A program made the translations under genes and the position numbers. Below, piece by piece: positions 26,441 to 34,664 of a stretch of 55,546 nucleotides of DNA (the stretch's first letter is position 1; each line of letters begins with the position of its first letter). The notes under the pieces were generated by a model. That model did not search any database, had not been told where the DNA came from, and saw only the letters and a program-made list of their open reading frames with translations. The stretch covers positions 1-55,546 of the forward strand of contig CAZJKO010000003.1 of the NCBI GenBank assembly GCA_964546995.1, in the 5' to 3' direction. This stretch comes from CAZJKO01 sp964546995 (GTDB lineage Bacteria > Bacillota_I > Bacilli_A > RF39 > UBA660).

Positions 26441-26795
26441 ATGGATTCTATGATTGATCGTATTTCTGAAATTTAAATTTCGGATTCTACTAAATTCCAT
26501 TTAGTAGATACATTTCATGCTTATGAAATGTATCTATATAAACTTTTACAATTGGATTTAAAATATCGTAAACTATTTTTAATGAATCTTAAAAAGCGTG
26601 AAATTGTCGATAATCAGGAAGCGGAGTTACAAGAGAGTTTTTTGGTCGAGTTATATGGGTTAACGCAAAGAAGTAGTTCTTTCCCAAAATAATGAGGCAT
26701 GGAATCATTGGTTTCATTACAATTTGAATATGATCGATGAGCAGTTGTTTTATACCGAGCGTAATTTAGAAAAATATCAATTGCGATTAAAGTAG
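26441..26795 (+). pseudogene. broken gene for a small helical protein (stop plus frameshift)
   Basis: From the ATG at 26441 (AAAGAGG upstream, good promoter) the frame reads MDSMIDRISEI, then a TAA at 26474-26476, then continues open with plausible protein (HAYEMYLYKLLQLDLKYRKL, LKKREIVDNQEAELQESFL). At the A4 run 26686-26689 a one-base shift is needed to continue into AWNHWFHYNLNMIDEQLFY and stop at 26793. Removing one A restores the frame. Together about 115 helical residues of unknown function. The alternative is an 11-residue leader peptide followed by structured RNA (hairpins at 26465-26536). Confidence 0.55.
26465..26536. repeat. three consecutive perfect inverted repeats
   Basis: GAAATTTAAATTTC palindrome (core 26468-26481); 9-bp arms CTACTAAAT and ATTTAGTAG with loop TCC (26487-26507); and 14-bp arms (26505-26518 and 26523-26536) around loop GCTT. 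The last two share bases, so they could alternate as RNA hairpins. Confidence 0.75.
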
Positions 26796-26821
26796 GGACC
26801 TTTACATTGGGTCTTTTTTTC
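26794..26821 (+). terminator. weak terminator after the broken gene
   Basis: GACC with GGTC, short stem and 8-nt loop, followed by seven or more T residues. Confidence 0.5.
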
Positions 26822-26915
26822 ATCTTTTAAATAATTGATAGGGAATTGCTTATAATAAGATTGTATAGTAAAATAGAATTGGTTAGAAAAATAGAAGTTA
26901 GAAAGGTTTGGTTTC

Positions 26916-27497
26916 GTGCGAGAATTCATCGATTTTTCCATAACTTATATTACAGAATGCCTTCAGTATATTGGACCACTGGGAGGAATTTTGTTAGTTC
27001 TTTTGGAATCGATTGTTCCAGCACTTCCCCTTGGTGTTTTTATTACGCTTAATATTCATGCATTTGGTAGCATTCTTGGTTTTTTCTTATCTTGGATTGC
27101 AACTTGCTTTGGTTGTTTTCTATCGTTTTTTCTATTTCGTCATTGTTTTCAAAAAAGATGGAATCGTTTATTGTCACGAAAAAATGGTAGACAGTTAAGA
27201 AAGATGATGGAGCGTTTGAATCATATTTCTTTTTCTAATTTGGTCGTACTAGTTGCTTTGCCATTTACGCCTGCTTTTCTTATCAATATTGCATCGGGTT
27301 TATCGACGATAGAAACTCGTAAATTTATCCATGCGATTTTGTTAGGAAAGTTATCGATTGTGTTTTTTTGGGGCTATATTGGGAAGAGTTTGCTTGAAAG
27401 TGTTACGGATATTAGGACGATTATCCTTGTCAGTATTATTTTGGTTCTTTTTTATTTGGTATCGAAGATTGTTTCTTCAAAATTAAACATTGAATAG
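26916..27497 (+). CDS. DedA/VTT-type membrane protein
   Basis: 193 residues from a GTG start. Hydrophobic segments near 20-40, 45-70, 112-130, 145-165 and 172-190. The phrases LLESIVPALPLGVFI, and further on ALPFTPAFLINIASG, match the VTT (DedA/TMEM64) family with its paired half-helices containing Pro. DedA proteins flip or recycle lipid carriers in other bacteria; the substrate here is unknown. Shorter than average DedA by about 10-20 residues. Confidence 0.75.
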   Translation: MREFIDFSITYITECLQYIGPLGGILLVLLESIVPALPLGVFITLNIHAFGSILGFFLSWIATCFGCFLSFFLFRHCFQKRWNRLLSRKNGRQLRKMMERLNHISFSNLVVLVALPFTPAFLINIASGLSTIETRKFIHAILLGKLSIVFFWGYIGKSLLESVTDIRTIILVSIILVLFYLVSKIVSSKLNIE

Positions 27498-27508
27498 AGG
27501 TTGTTTTT

Positions 27509-28606
27509 ATGGAATATGTTATTATAGGTTTGTTAGTCGTTATTTTGGTTGTGTCGATTCTTTCTTTATTAAAGAATGTGAATGAAAGTAATATTGTGGA
27601 GCGTTTGGGACGATTTGAAGTCAATGTGACGAAAGAGCTTTCTGTTTTTCGGACTGATTTGTCGCGTGATTTAAAGAATGACTTTTCTTCTTTAAATGAG
27701 AATATGGAGAAAAAGTTACTTTTGATTAATGAAAAAGTTAACGAGCGCTTAGATCAAAATTTCGAGAAGACGAACAAGACGTTTATGTCTGTTTTAGAAC
27801 GTCTTAGTAAAATCGATGAAGCCCAAAAGAAGATTGAGACGTTATCTAGTGACATTGTTTCGCTTCAAAGTATTTTGACGGATAAGAAGAGTCGAGGTAT
27901 TTTTGGGGAAGTCAATTTGAAACATATTTTAACTTCTGTGTTTGGGGAAAAGAACGATGCATTGTTTCAGTTACAGTATACTCTTCCGAATGGAACGATT
28001 GCCGATTCGATGTTGTTTGCACCAGATCCTTTGGGAAATATTGCGATCGATTCGAAGTTTCCTTTGGAGAATTATCGTTTGATGGTCGATAAGAACAATT
28101 CTTTACAAGATAGGGAAATGTACGAGAAACAATTTAAGATGGATGTAAAAAAACATATCGATGCGATTAGTAGTAAATACATTTTGCCTGGTGTGACATC
28201 CGATCATGCGATTTTGTTCTTACCAGCGGAAGCGATATTTGCGGAAATCAATGCCTATCACTTGGATCTTTTGGATTATGCTTATAAAAAACAAGTGTGG
28301 ATTACGTCTCCTACGACGTTGATTAGTACACTTACGGTAATTCAGATGATCGTTAAGAACATTGAACGGGATAAATATACGTCGATTATTCATGAGGAAC
28401 TTAATAAATTGGGTGTTGAATTTGCTCGTTATCGAGATCGGTGGGATAAATTATCGCGAAGTATTCAGGCGGTCAACCGCGATATTGAAAATGTCAATGT
28501 GACGACAGAAAAGATTAGTAAAAAATTTGAAAAAATCAACAGAGTGGAATTACAGGATGCTTTCGATGGAGATGATGAAAATGAGAACCTTTATGAAGTG
28601 CGCTAA
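27509..28606 (+). CDS. rmuC: RmuC-family DNA recombination protein
   Basis: 365 residues. N-terminal membrane helix (about 3-20), then a long coiled coil (about 30-120), then the RmuC nuclease-like domain with GIFGEVNLKHIL and IAIDSKFPLENYRLM. RmuC proteins limit inversions and rearrangements in E. coli and are thought to be nucleases. 11 bp after the DedA-like gene; overlaps the next gene by 26 nt. Confidence 0.88.
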   Translation: MEYVIIGLLVVILVVSILSLLKNVNESNIVERLGRFEVNVTKELSVFRTDLSRDLKNDFSSLNENMEKKLLLINEKVNERLDQNFEKTNKTFMSVLERLSKIDEAQKKIETLSSDIVSLQSILTDKKSRGIFGEVNLKHILTSVFGEKNDALFQLQYTLPNGTIADSMLFAPDPLGNIAIDSKFPLENYRLMVDKNNSLQDREMYEKQFKMDVKKHIDAISSKYILPGVTSDHAILFLPAEAIFAEINAYHLDLLDYAYKKQVWITSPTTLISTLTVIQMIVKNIERDKYTSIIHEELNKLGVEFARYRDRWDKLSRSIQAVNRDIENVNVTTEKISKKFEKINRVELQDAFDGDDENENLYEVR

Positions 28607-29192
28607 TATTTTGATTATTTGTGTGATTGTTTCGGTATCTATTTTTGCGTTTTATGATCGTATACAGGATGCTAGTTACGATCGTATTCCGATTGTTCTT
28701 TCGTTTATTCCCATTGTTTTTGCTCCCTGGTTGGTTAAGCATATTTTTCATTATGATATGCCTCTTACCTTACGATTTTTCTATTATGTGTTTGCATTTT
28801 TAGGTCTTACGTTAGGAAGTGTGTTAGGCTATTACAATAAAATCGCTTGGTTTGATCTTTTTGTTCACACGCTATCTGGAATTCTTACTTCCTTTGTTGC
28901 TCTTATCTTTTTAAAGAAAATCGGTCTTATTACGGATCAAAATTTATGGTTTCAAGTACTATTTACGATTTGTTTTTCGATGGCCATTGCTGGCGTTTGG
29001 GAGATTTTCGAATTTAGTTGCGACAAAATTTTAAAAGCCGATGCTCAGAAAGTGATGGAAAGTGGTGTCGACGATACGATGGGAGATATGATCGTTGCTA
29101 CGCTCGGCAGTATTTTCTATAGTGTTTTCTATGTGATTGGTAGTAAAAAGATGAGTAGGAGCGAGAAGCAAAAATGGCTCGATCTTGTTTAA
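28581..29192 (+). CDS. DUF2238/YjdF-like membrane protein
   Basis: About 203 residues from ATG 28581, chosen because GGAG at 28568-28571 has correct spacing; the longer in-frame start at 28527 has no ribosome site. Six hydrophobic segments. The phrases FDLFVHTLSGIL, VWEIFEFSCDKIL and DDTMGDMIVATLGS match the DUF2238 (YjdF) family of inner-membrane proteins with conserved His, Glu and Asp. Function unknown. The start lies within the end of rmuC. Confidence 0.7.
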   Translation: MRTFMKCANILIICVIVSVSIFAFYDRIQDASYDRIPIVLSFIPIVFAPWLVKHIFHYDMPLTLRFFYYVFAFLGLTLGSVLGYYNKIAWFDLFVHTLSGILTSFVALIFLKKIGLITDQNLWFQVLFTICFSMAIAGVWEIFEFSCDKILKADAQKVMESGVDDTMGDMIVATLGSIFYSVFYVIGSKKMSRSEKQKWLDLV

Positions 29193-29217
29193 AAGAGAGA
29201 TTTCTCTTTCTTTTTTT
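29192..29217 (+). terminator. intrinsic terminator
   Basis: AAAGAGA (29192-29198) with TCTCTTT (29203-29209), loop GATT, then C and eight T. The stem starts at the stop codon of the DUF2238-like gene. Confidence 0.85.
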
Positions 29218-29303
29218 TGTATAAATTTGCTTGTTTTAACCATAATATAATTATAATAAAATAGAAATTAAATAATAGACTATTAGTAGGTGGAGTGAAG
29301 ATA

Positions 29304-29528
29304 GTGCTTACGAAATTTTTTTTCTTTTTATTGGGGTTTGGACTGATGGTCATTGGATGTACTTATTTGGTTACTTATTTAAATTTACTTTCATTGGGGT
29401 ATAGTTTGGAAGAATATTTTTCTTTTGTTATTACGAGAGTAGAGTGTTTGTTTTCCCTTGTAGGGTTTCTTATTTTAACGATTACTATTTTTTGGAAGGG
29501 TGGCTTAAAACATGATTTACATTTATGA
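29304..29528 (+). CDS. small two-helix membrane protein
   Basis: About 74 residues with hydrophobic helices near 5-25 and 45-65. I choose GTG at 29304 because AGGTGGAG (29288-29295) then has 8-base spacing; the upstream GTG at 29295 lies within that site. The 3' end overlaps the next gene by 17 nt. Not recognised; probable translational partner of the following cytoplasmic protein. Confidence 0.55.
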   Translation: MLTKFFFFLLGFGLMVIGCTYLVTYLNLLSLGYSLEEYFSFVITRVECLFSLVGFLILTITIFWKGGLKHDLHL

Positions 29529-30168
29529 TGTTTTACTTAATTTTACCGATACCGATAAAGTGTATGAATTTTTTGAATGGGATACCAATGATACGATTGA
29601 ACATATTAAAAAGATTCCCCTTTATCGGGTTTCTTCTTCGATGTTTCGCGATCTTTTCGATCATCGCATTCAGGTTGTAAAGGACTTTCTTTTGGAAATT
29701 GCGAATGAATGTGAAGTGTTTCGGGAACGCCAATTAGAAACGATTCCTTATGCTTCGTTATTTACCGATGGAAAAAGAGCTATGGCGGTAGAATTCGATA
29801 AAGAGGGAAATAGTATTTTTAGAAGTCATCTTCTTTTGGATGAGGAGGAAGAAATTTTAGATATTGCATTGAGACTCGATGAAGTTACGATATCTTATCA
29901 ATTGGGAAAAAAGAATCGTTGGGGGCTTTTTTTTACGCGAAGTGAAGAGATGATTAAAAAGTATTTGATTAAAGAGATCAAGAGTACTTATCAAAAGAAA
30001 GAGGAGAAAAAGCTTTTGTTTTTATATCATGAATTTTTTAATGATAAAGAGACAGATATGGAGAAAATGTATAAGAAACTTACTTCTTCTTGTGATGATT
30101 ATTTGACCGATTCTCATCGAAAACTCTATCAATTATTAAAATTGACTCATAAAAAGAAACAAGTATGA
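29512..30168 (+). CDS. cytoplasmic protein, DUF3603-like
   Basis: 218 residues, no membrane segment. It begins MIYIYDVLLNFTDTDKVYEFFEW and includes IEHIKKIPLYRVSS, which I associate from memory with the DUF3603 family of Bacillota; this is unverified. The middle is a compact alpha/beta region, and the C-terminus is Lys-rich and helical. Function unknown. Coupled by overlap with the small membrane protein upstream. Confidence 0.6.
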   Translation: MIYIYDVLLNFTDTDKVYEFFEWDTNDTIEHIKKIPLYRVSSSMFRDLFDHRIQVVKDFLLEIANECEVFRERQLETIPYASLFTDGKRAMAVEFDKEGNSIFRSHLLLDEEEEILDIALRLDEVTISYQLGKKNRWGLFFTRSEEMIKKYLIKEIKSTYQKKEEKKLLFLYHEFFNDKETDMEKMYKKLTSSCDDYLTDSHRKLYQLLKLTHKKKQV

Positions 30169-30239
30169 TTTCTATGATCATGATTGTTTCTTTGATAAAG
30201 CACACAATATATAATATAAAGAAATATATACATAATTAA

Positions 30240-30274
30240 TTGACAATTATTATATTTATGTGGTATAATTTGTC
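30240..30274 (+). promoter_or_regulatory. promoter and probable operator of the RelB/YafQ pair
   Basis: TTGACA (30240-30245), 18-bp spacer, TATAAT (30264-30269) with extended TG: consensus-strength. An imperfect inverted repeat, GACAATTAT (30242-30250) against ATAATTTGTC (30265-30274), spans the -35 to -10 region, a usual place for autoregulation by the antitoxin. Confidence 0.7.
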
Positions 30275-30292
30275 TGTAACAAAGGAGTTGAA

Positions 30293-30589
30293 ATGAAAAT
30301 GGCTAATCCTAATATGACAACAGCTATAAATGTAAATGTTCCTACTGAAGTAAAAGAGGAAGCTACTAGTTTATTTAATAGTTTAGGTCTTAATATGAGT
30401 ACAGCAATAAATATGTTTTTAAAAAGAGCAATTTATGAAAGAGGGATCCCTTTTGAAGTAAAAAAACAGCCGTCTAAAGAATTAGCTGAGGCTTTAAAAG
30501 AATTGGATTATATGGAGAGACACCCTGAAGAATATAAAAGTTTCCATAGTGTTAAAGAGTTAATGAAGGACTTAAATAGTGATGATTAA
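30293..30589 (+). CDS. RelB/DinJ-family antitoxin
   Basis: 98 residues. N-terminal ribbon-helix-helix pattern (TTAINVNVPTEVKEEATSLF, LGLNMSTAINMFLKRAI) that binds DNA as a dimer, then a flexible C-terminal part that would wrap the toxin. RBS AAAGGAGTTG. It overlaps the toxin gene by about 10 nt. Composition (few CG dinucleotides, AT-rich codons) differs from neighbouring genes, pointing to recent transfer. Confidence 0.9.
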   Translation: MKMANPNMTTAINVNVPTEVKEEATSLFNSLGLNMSTAINMFLKRAIYERGIPFEVKKQPSKELAEALKELDYMERHPEEYKSFHSVKELMKDLNSDD

Positions 30590-30872
30590 GTATAGCATCA
30601 AAAGAAGTAATCATTTTAAAAAACAGTATAAAAAGATTTTAAAACAAGGTAAAGATATTTCCAAAATGGAAACAGTCATTGAAATGCTTGCAAGTGGAGA
30701 GTCATTAGATAAAAAATATAAAGATCATCATTTAAGTGATAATAAATACTATAGAGGGTGTAGGGAGTGCCATATAGAATCAGATTGGTTATTAGTTTAT
30801 AAAATCGTAAATGATGAATTAATCCTATATTTAATTGAGACTGGTTCACATGCTGATTTATTTAATATATAG
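30579..30872 (+). CDS. YafQ-type RelE-family mRNA interferase toxin
   Basis: 97 residues. RelE/ParE fold with YafQ features: N-terminal YSIKRSNHFKKQYKK, the loop LSDNKYYRGCRECHIESDWLLVYKI containing the conserved His and the E-x-D-W stretch, and a C-terminal ETGSHADLF with the catalytic His. Such toxins cut mRNA on the ribosome. The start is GTG 30579 or ATG 30582, both inside the antitoxin gene. Same foreign composition as the antitoxin. Confidence 0.9.
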   Translation: MMIKYSIKRSNHFKKQYKKILKQGKDISKMETVIEMLASGESLDKKYKDHHLSDNKYYRGCRECHIESDWLLVYKIVNDELILYLIETGSHADLFNI

Positions 30873-30908
30873 TAGTTTATTCATTTATATTAACATAATT
30901 GAGTTGGT

Positions 30909-30935
30909 TAAAGAGTGTTTTGATGCTCTTTTTTG
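30909..30935 (+). terminator. terminator after the toxin gene
   Basis: AAGAG (30911-30915) with CTCTT (30926-30930), extended by weak pairs, followed by a T run. Confidence 0.6.
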
Positions 30936-30979
30936 TTTGTTTTAGAAACTTTATCGTTATTTACTAAATATGGGATACG

Positions 30980-30988
30980 TGATATAAT
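30980..30988 (+). promoter_or_regulatory. extended -10 before the SGNH hydrolase gene
   Basis: TGATATAAT at 30980-30988, 31 nt before the start codon, with no clear -35. Confidence 0.5.
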
Positions 30989-31018
30989 GAATAAGAATCG
31001 TAGTAGGGAAGGAGGAAA

Positions 31019-32242
31019 ATGATGGCGGTTAAACGTAGGATGAAGAGAAAAGCAAAATATACGTTTCTTTCGATTGTTAGTTTATTTGTTTTAACGATTT
31101 TGGTTCTTTATGTGAAAGATCAGAATTCGCTACGTTTAAAGGGAAGTAGGACGGTTACTTTAAATTTGTTAGAAGAGTATATTGAAGATGGTGTTCTTTA
31201 TAAGGATCAAGATGTTACGAAAGAGGTAACGATCGATAGTAATGTCGATCTTGAAAAAGTGGGAAATTACCAGATTGTTTATACTTATCAGACAAGTAAG
31301 GGACACAAGATGAAGATTGTTAGGAGGATTATCGTTAAGGATCTTACGCTTCCTACTATTACTTTGATCGGTGGTAATGAGATTATGGTGGTCAAGGGAG
31401 AAGCATTTAACGATCCAGGATACGAAGCGAAGGATAATCTCGATGGGGATCTTCACGATCAAGTGAAGGTAAGTGGAAGTGTCGATACTTCGAAAGAAGG
31501 AGATTACGAACTTGTCTATTCTGTATCCGATAAGAGTGGGAACAAAGCTAAGAAGACGAGAAAAGTGACGGTTACGACGAAGAATCCTTTGACGATGAGT
31601 GTGGAAGAGTTTTCGTTAGAAGGAATGTTTACTGATACGATTTTGCCTTCTAAGAAAGCAAGTAGTGACTACATGGATAAAATCATTTATACGGGGGACT
31701 CCATTGTTCTTTATTACGATATTAATAAGTTGGTTCCGAGTAAGAGGCTTTGGTATAAGAATGGAATAGATCCTAAAACGGCTAGGTCTGATACGGTTTA
31801 TCATTTGTATAAAGATACAAAGAAGACACTGGTTGACATGTACGAAGAAAATCAACCTGAGATATCGATCATTACCCTTGGATCCAATAGTGTTGCTTAT
31901 ATGGATATCGACGTGTTTATCGAAAACTACAAGGCTCTTTTAACCGATATTGTGAAAGCAAGTCCTAAGACGAAGTTAATCGTTCAGTCGATTCCTCCCG
32001 TTGACAAGAAAAAAGATTTGGATCATAGTCCTTTAAATAATGATAAGATCAATAAGTTTAATTATCATATCGTAAAGATGTGTCAGGAACTTGGACTTAA
32101 GTTTTTGAACTCTGCCGATGCGATGAAAGATAAAAATGGTTATGCCAAAGAAGGTTACTGTATTGAGAAAGATGGAATTCACCCAAGTAAACTTGGGCAT
32201 ACTGCAATCTATGACTATACAGAAAACCATGCATTTGAATAG
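31019..32242 (+). CDS. membrane-anchored SGNH hydrolase with DUF5011-like Ig domains
   Basis: 407 residues. Basic N-terminus and signal anchor (about 14-31), one or two Ig-like DUF5011 modules (about 35-190, for example LTLPTITLIGGNEIMVV and GDYELVYSVSD), then an SGNH/GDSL hydrolase domain: block I YTGDSIVL, block III SIITLGSNS, and the catalytic Asp/His in KDGIHPSKLG. It probably deacylates a wall polymer or glycan outside the cell. RBS GGAGG. The DUF5011 module is shared with the surface protein at 2885. Confidence 0.82.
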   Translation: MMAVKRRMKRKAKYTFLSIVSLFVLTILVLYVKDQNSLRLKGSRTVTLNLLEEYIEDGVLYKDQDVTKEVTIDSNVDLEKVGNYQIVYTYQTSKGHKMKIVRRIIVKDLTLPTITLIGGNEIMVVKGEAFNDPGYEAKDNLDGDLHDQVKVSGSVDTSKEGDYELVYSVSDKSGNKAKKTRKVTVTTKNPLTMSVEEFSLEGMFTDTILPSKKASSDYMDKIIYTGDSIVLYYDINKLVPSKRLWYKNGIDPKTARSDTVYHLYKDTKKTLVDMYEENQPEISIITLGSNSVAYMDIDVFIENYKALLTDIVKASPKTKLIVQSIPPVDKKKDLDHSPLNNDKINKFNYHIVKMCQELGLKFLNSADAMKDKNGYAKEGYCIEKDGIHPSKLGHTAIYDYTENHAFE

Positions 32243-32255
32243 GAGATGAAATGTG

Positions 32256-32702
32256 ATGAAAAAGTTTATACTAATAGTAGGAATGGTTTTATTTACAATG
32301 GGATGTTCTAAAGAAGAAGTTCTTACTATCGATATGGATCAAGCTGTAGCAAGGCTCGATTCTTATGAAGAATTTGCTAGTTGCAAAAAAGCAAGCGAAG
32401 AGGATTTAAAGAATATTTATGATTTTGATGTTTCGTTATTGGAGGAATATCAAATTATGATGCCACAACTTGCCAATAAAGCGAATATGTACATGATTTT
32501 GAAAGTAAAGAAAGAAAATCAAGAGGAAGTAAGAAATATGCTCAATAATTTTACGGAAAAGTATATTGAACAATTTAAACTCTATGCTCCGAGTGAAGCA
32601 GATCTTATCAATAACAAAGTGATTTCTATTAAGGGGGATTACATTCTATACGTTGTATCTAATGATAATAGTAAGACTTTAAAAGAGATTATGAACAAAT
32701 AG
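32256..32702 (+). CDS. DUF4358-type lipoprotein
   Basis: 148 residues. Lipobox LFTMGC predicts lipidation near Cys 17, followed by a small alpha/beta domain with LYMILKVKKENQEEV-like pattern (here MYMILKVKKENQEEVRNML) and KVISIKGDYILYVVS, typical of DUF4358. Function unknown. ATG at 32256 preferred over GTG 32253 for spacing from AGGAGATGA. 13 bp after the hydrolase gene, so co-transcribed with it. Confidence 0.72.
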   Translation: MKKFILIVGMVLFTMGCSKEEVLTIDMDQAVARLDSYEEFASCKKASEEDLKNIYDFDVSLLEEYQIMMPQLANKANMYMILKVKKENQEEVRNMLNNFTEKYIEQFKLYAPSEADLINNKVISIKGDYILYVVSNDNSKTLKEIMNK

Positions 32703-32727
32703 ATACCATTTGATTGGTATTTTTTTG
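32703..32727 (+). terminator. intrinsic terminator of the SGNH/lipoprotein operon
   Basis: ATACCA (32703-32708) with TGGTAT (32715-32720), 6-nt loop, then six T. Confidence 0.85.
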
Positions 32728-32747
32728 TTGAATTTTTCGTCGTTTTT

Positions 32748-32769
32748 TGATATATTGGTTTTCCAATAT
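32748..32769 (+). promoter_or_regulatory. extended -10 overlapped by a palindrome
   Basis: TGATATATT (32748-32756) is an extended -10; the inverted repeat ATATTGG (32752-32758) TTTT CCAATAT (32763-32769) overlaps it and ends just before the ribosome site, so it could be an operator or an RNA hairpin. Confidence 0.5.
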
Positions 32770-32783
32770 TTGAGGTGACTAAA

Positions 32784-32972
32784 ATGAAATTAGAGTTCTG
32801 TAAGCAACTTTTGTATTTGTTTGAAGAAAAAGATGTTAAGAAAATGTTATCGCATCTCTATGTCGAAGAAGGGATTCAAGTTCTTTCTTCTCTTCCTTCT
32901 TCCGTGATGGAAATCGATAGTAAAAAAGTATTATCTTACGTAAAGAAGAAAGATTTTACCTCTTCTTTCTAG
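32784..32972 (+). CDS. small basic helical protein of unknown function
   Basis: 62 residues from ATG 32784, with GAGGTGA six bases upstream (the GTG at 32775 is inside that site). No membrane segment or known motif; mixed helices with many Lys. Its promoter is overlapped by a palindrome. 75 bp before the ABC-F gene, which has its own promoter. Ribosome site and promoter make it more likely real than chance. Confidence 0.5.
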   Translation: MKLEFCKQLLYLFEEKDVKKMLSHLYVEEGIQVLSSLPSSVMEIDSKKVLSYVKKKDFTSSF

Positions 32973-33010
32973 AGAATCGTTTTTAACTACTATTCTTTTT
33001 CTTTGTTTTT

Positions 33011-33019
33011 TGATATAAT
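33011..33019 (+). promoter_or_regulatory. extended -10 before the ABC-F gene
   Basis: TGATATAAT at 33011-33019, short leader, no attenuator-like structure and no clear -35. Confidence 0.55.
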
Positions 33020-33047
33020 CACTACTAGACAGAAAGGCGGTATTCAT

Positions 33048-34664
33048 ATGATACAGACGAACCATGTGACATTAAAATTTGGGAAGAGAACGTTGTTTGA
33101 AGATGTCAATTTGAAATTTACAGCAGGAAACTGTTATGGAATCATTGGTGCTAATGGAAGTGGTAAAAGTACGTTTTTGAAGCTTCTATCTAATCAAATT
33201 GAGACAACTTCAGGAGAGATCGTCGTGACTAAGGGTGAGCGAATTGCTATTTTAAAGCAAGATCACTACGAATACGATGATACGAGAGTTATCGATACGG
33301 TTATTATGGGGAATACGAGACTTCATCAAATTATGATGGAAAAAGAAGAACTTTATCGTAAGACTGATTTTAGTGATGAAGATGGCATTCGGCTCGGCAA
33401 TTTGGAAGCTGAATTTATGGAGATGGATGGTTGGAATGCAGAAAGTGATGCTGGAGAACTTTTGAATCATTTGGGAATCGATTCTTCTTGTCACTATCTT
33501 TTGATGAGAGAGATTCCTGTTAAAGATCGTGTTAAGGTTTTGCTTGCCCAGGCTCTATTTGGAAGTCCTGATATTCTTTTACTCGATGAACCTACGAACA
33601 ACTTGGATATCGATGCGATCAATTGGTTGGAAGAGTTTTTGATTGGGTTTCCCAATACGGTTATTGTGGTATCTCACGATCGGCACTTTTTAAATAAAGT
33701 TTGTACTCATATTGTCGATATCGATTATGGTAAGATGAAACTTTATATTGGGAATTATGATTTCTGGTACGAGTCGAGTCAACTTGCTCTAAAACAAATG
33801 AAGGAAGCCAACAAAAAGAAAGAAGAGAAGATTAAGGAACTTCAAGCATTTATTGCCAGATTCTCCGCTAATGCTTCTAAATCAAAACAAGCTACGTCAC
33901 GAAAGAAGATGTTAGAGAAAATTGAGCTCGATGAGATCGTTCCGTCATCGAGAAAGTATCCGTTTATCGATTTTAAGATTGAGCGACCACAAGGAAAAGA
34001 AATTTTGACGGTTAAAAACTTGAGCAAGACTGTCGACGGTAGAAAAGTGCTCGATAAAGTATCTTTTCAAGTATTAAAAGGCGATAAAATTGCTTTTGTG
34101 GGAAGTGACGATATTGCGAAAACGACCCTTTTTAAGATTTTAATGGGAGAAGAGAAGTTCGATGGTGGAGAAGTGATTTGGGGAAAGACGATTCACCCTT
34201 CTTATGTTCCACAGGATAATAGTGAATATTTTCAACAAGATGAGACGATTATGGAGTGGATGGCGCATTATTATAACGTCGATGATGAGACAGTGTTACG
34301 TGGTTTTTTAGGAAGAATGTTGTTTTCTAATGACGATGTATTTAAAAAAGTACCTGTCTTGTCTGGTGGAGAAAAAGCTAGATGTATGCTTAGTAAAGCG
34401 ATGCTTGAGAGTCCTAATTTCTTAATTTTAGATGAACCGACGAACCATTTGGATCTTGAAAGTATTACCTCTTTAAACAACGGTATGGGAAGATTCGATG
34501 GGGAAATACTATTTACGACACACGATCATGAAATGAACCAGACGATTGCCAACCGTATTATTGAAATTTTGCCACATGGTGTGATCGATCGAAGAATGAG
34601 TTACGATGATTATGTTTTAGATAAAGATGTGAAGAAAATAAAAGAAGAGAGTCTAGCTAAGTAG
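33048..34664 (+). CDS. ABC-F ATPase, YkpA/YbiT-like
   Basis: 538 residues from ATG 33048 (RBS AGAAAGGCGG). Two ABC domains and no membrane segment: the ABC-F translation-factor type. First Walker A GANGSGKST (about residue 34), Walker B LLLDEPTNNLD. Second Walker B LILDEPTNHLD with signature LSGGEKAR (about residue 437). The first signature is degenerate (IPVKDRVKVLL) and the second Walker A is GSDDIAKTT, with Ala in place of the usual Gly. A Lys-rich linker with SKQATSRKK joins the domains, typical of YkpA. ABC-F proteins act on the ribosome E site. Confidence 0.88.
   Translation: MIQTNHVTLKFGKRTLFEDVNLKFTAGNCYGIIGANGSGKSTFLKLLSNQIETTSGEIVVTKGERIAILKQDHYEYDDTRVIDTVIMGNTRLHQIMMEKEELYRKTDFSDEDGIRLGNLEAEFMEMDGWNAESDAGELLNHLGIDSSCHYLLMREIPVKDRVKVLLAQALFGSPDILLLDEPTNNLDIDAINWLEEFLIGFPNTVIVVSHDRHFLNKVCTHIVDIDYGKMKLYIGNYDFWYESSQLALKQMKEANKKKEEKIKELQAFIARFSANASKSKQATSRKKMLEKIELDEIVPSSRKYPFIDFKIERPQGKEILTVKNLSKTVDGRKVLDKVSFQVLKGDKIAFVGSDDIAKTTLFKILMGEEKFDGGEVIWGKTIHPSYVPQDNSEYFQQDETIMEWMAHYYNVDDETVLRGFLGRMLFSNDDVFKKVPVLSGGEKARCMLSKAMLESPNFLILDEPTNHLDLESITSLNNGMGRFDGEILFTTHDHEMNQTIANRIIEILPHGVIDRRMSYDDYVLDKDVKKIKEESLAK

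Noticed and set aside
26680..26700. Programmed -1 frameshift at the CCCAAAA slippery site
   Set aside because: The -1 frame stops soon after; the continuing protein frame is +1 (equivalent to removing one A), so a mutation or error is more likely.
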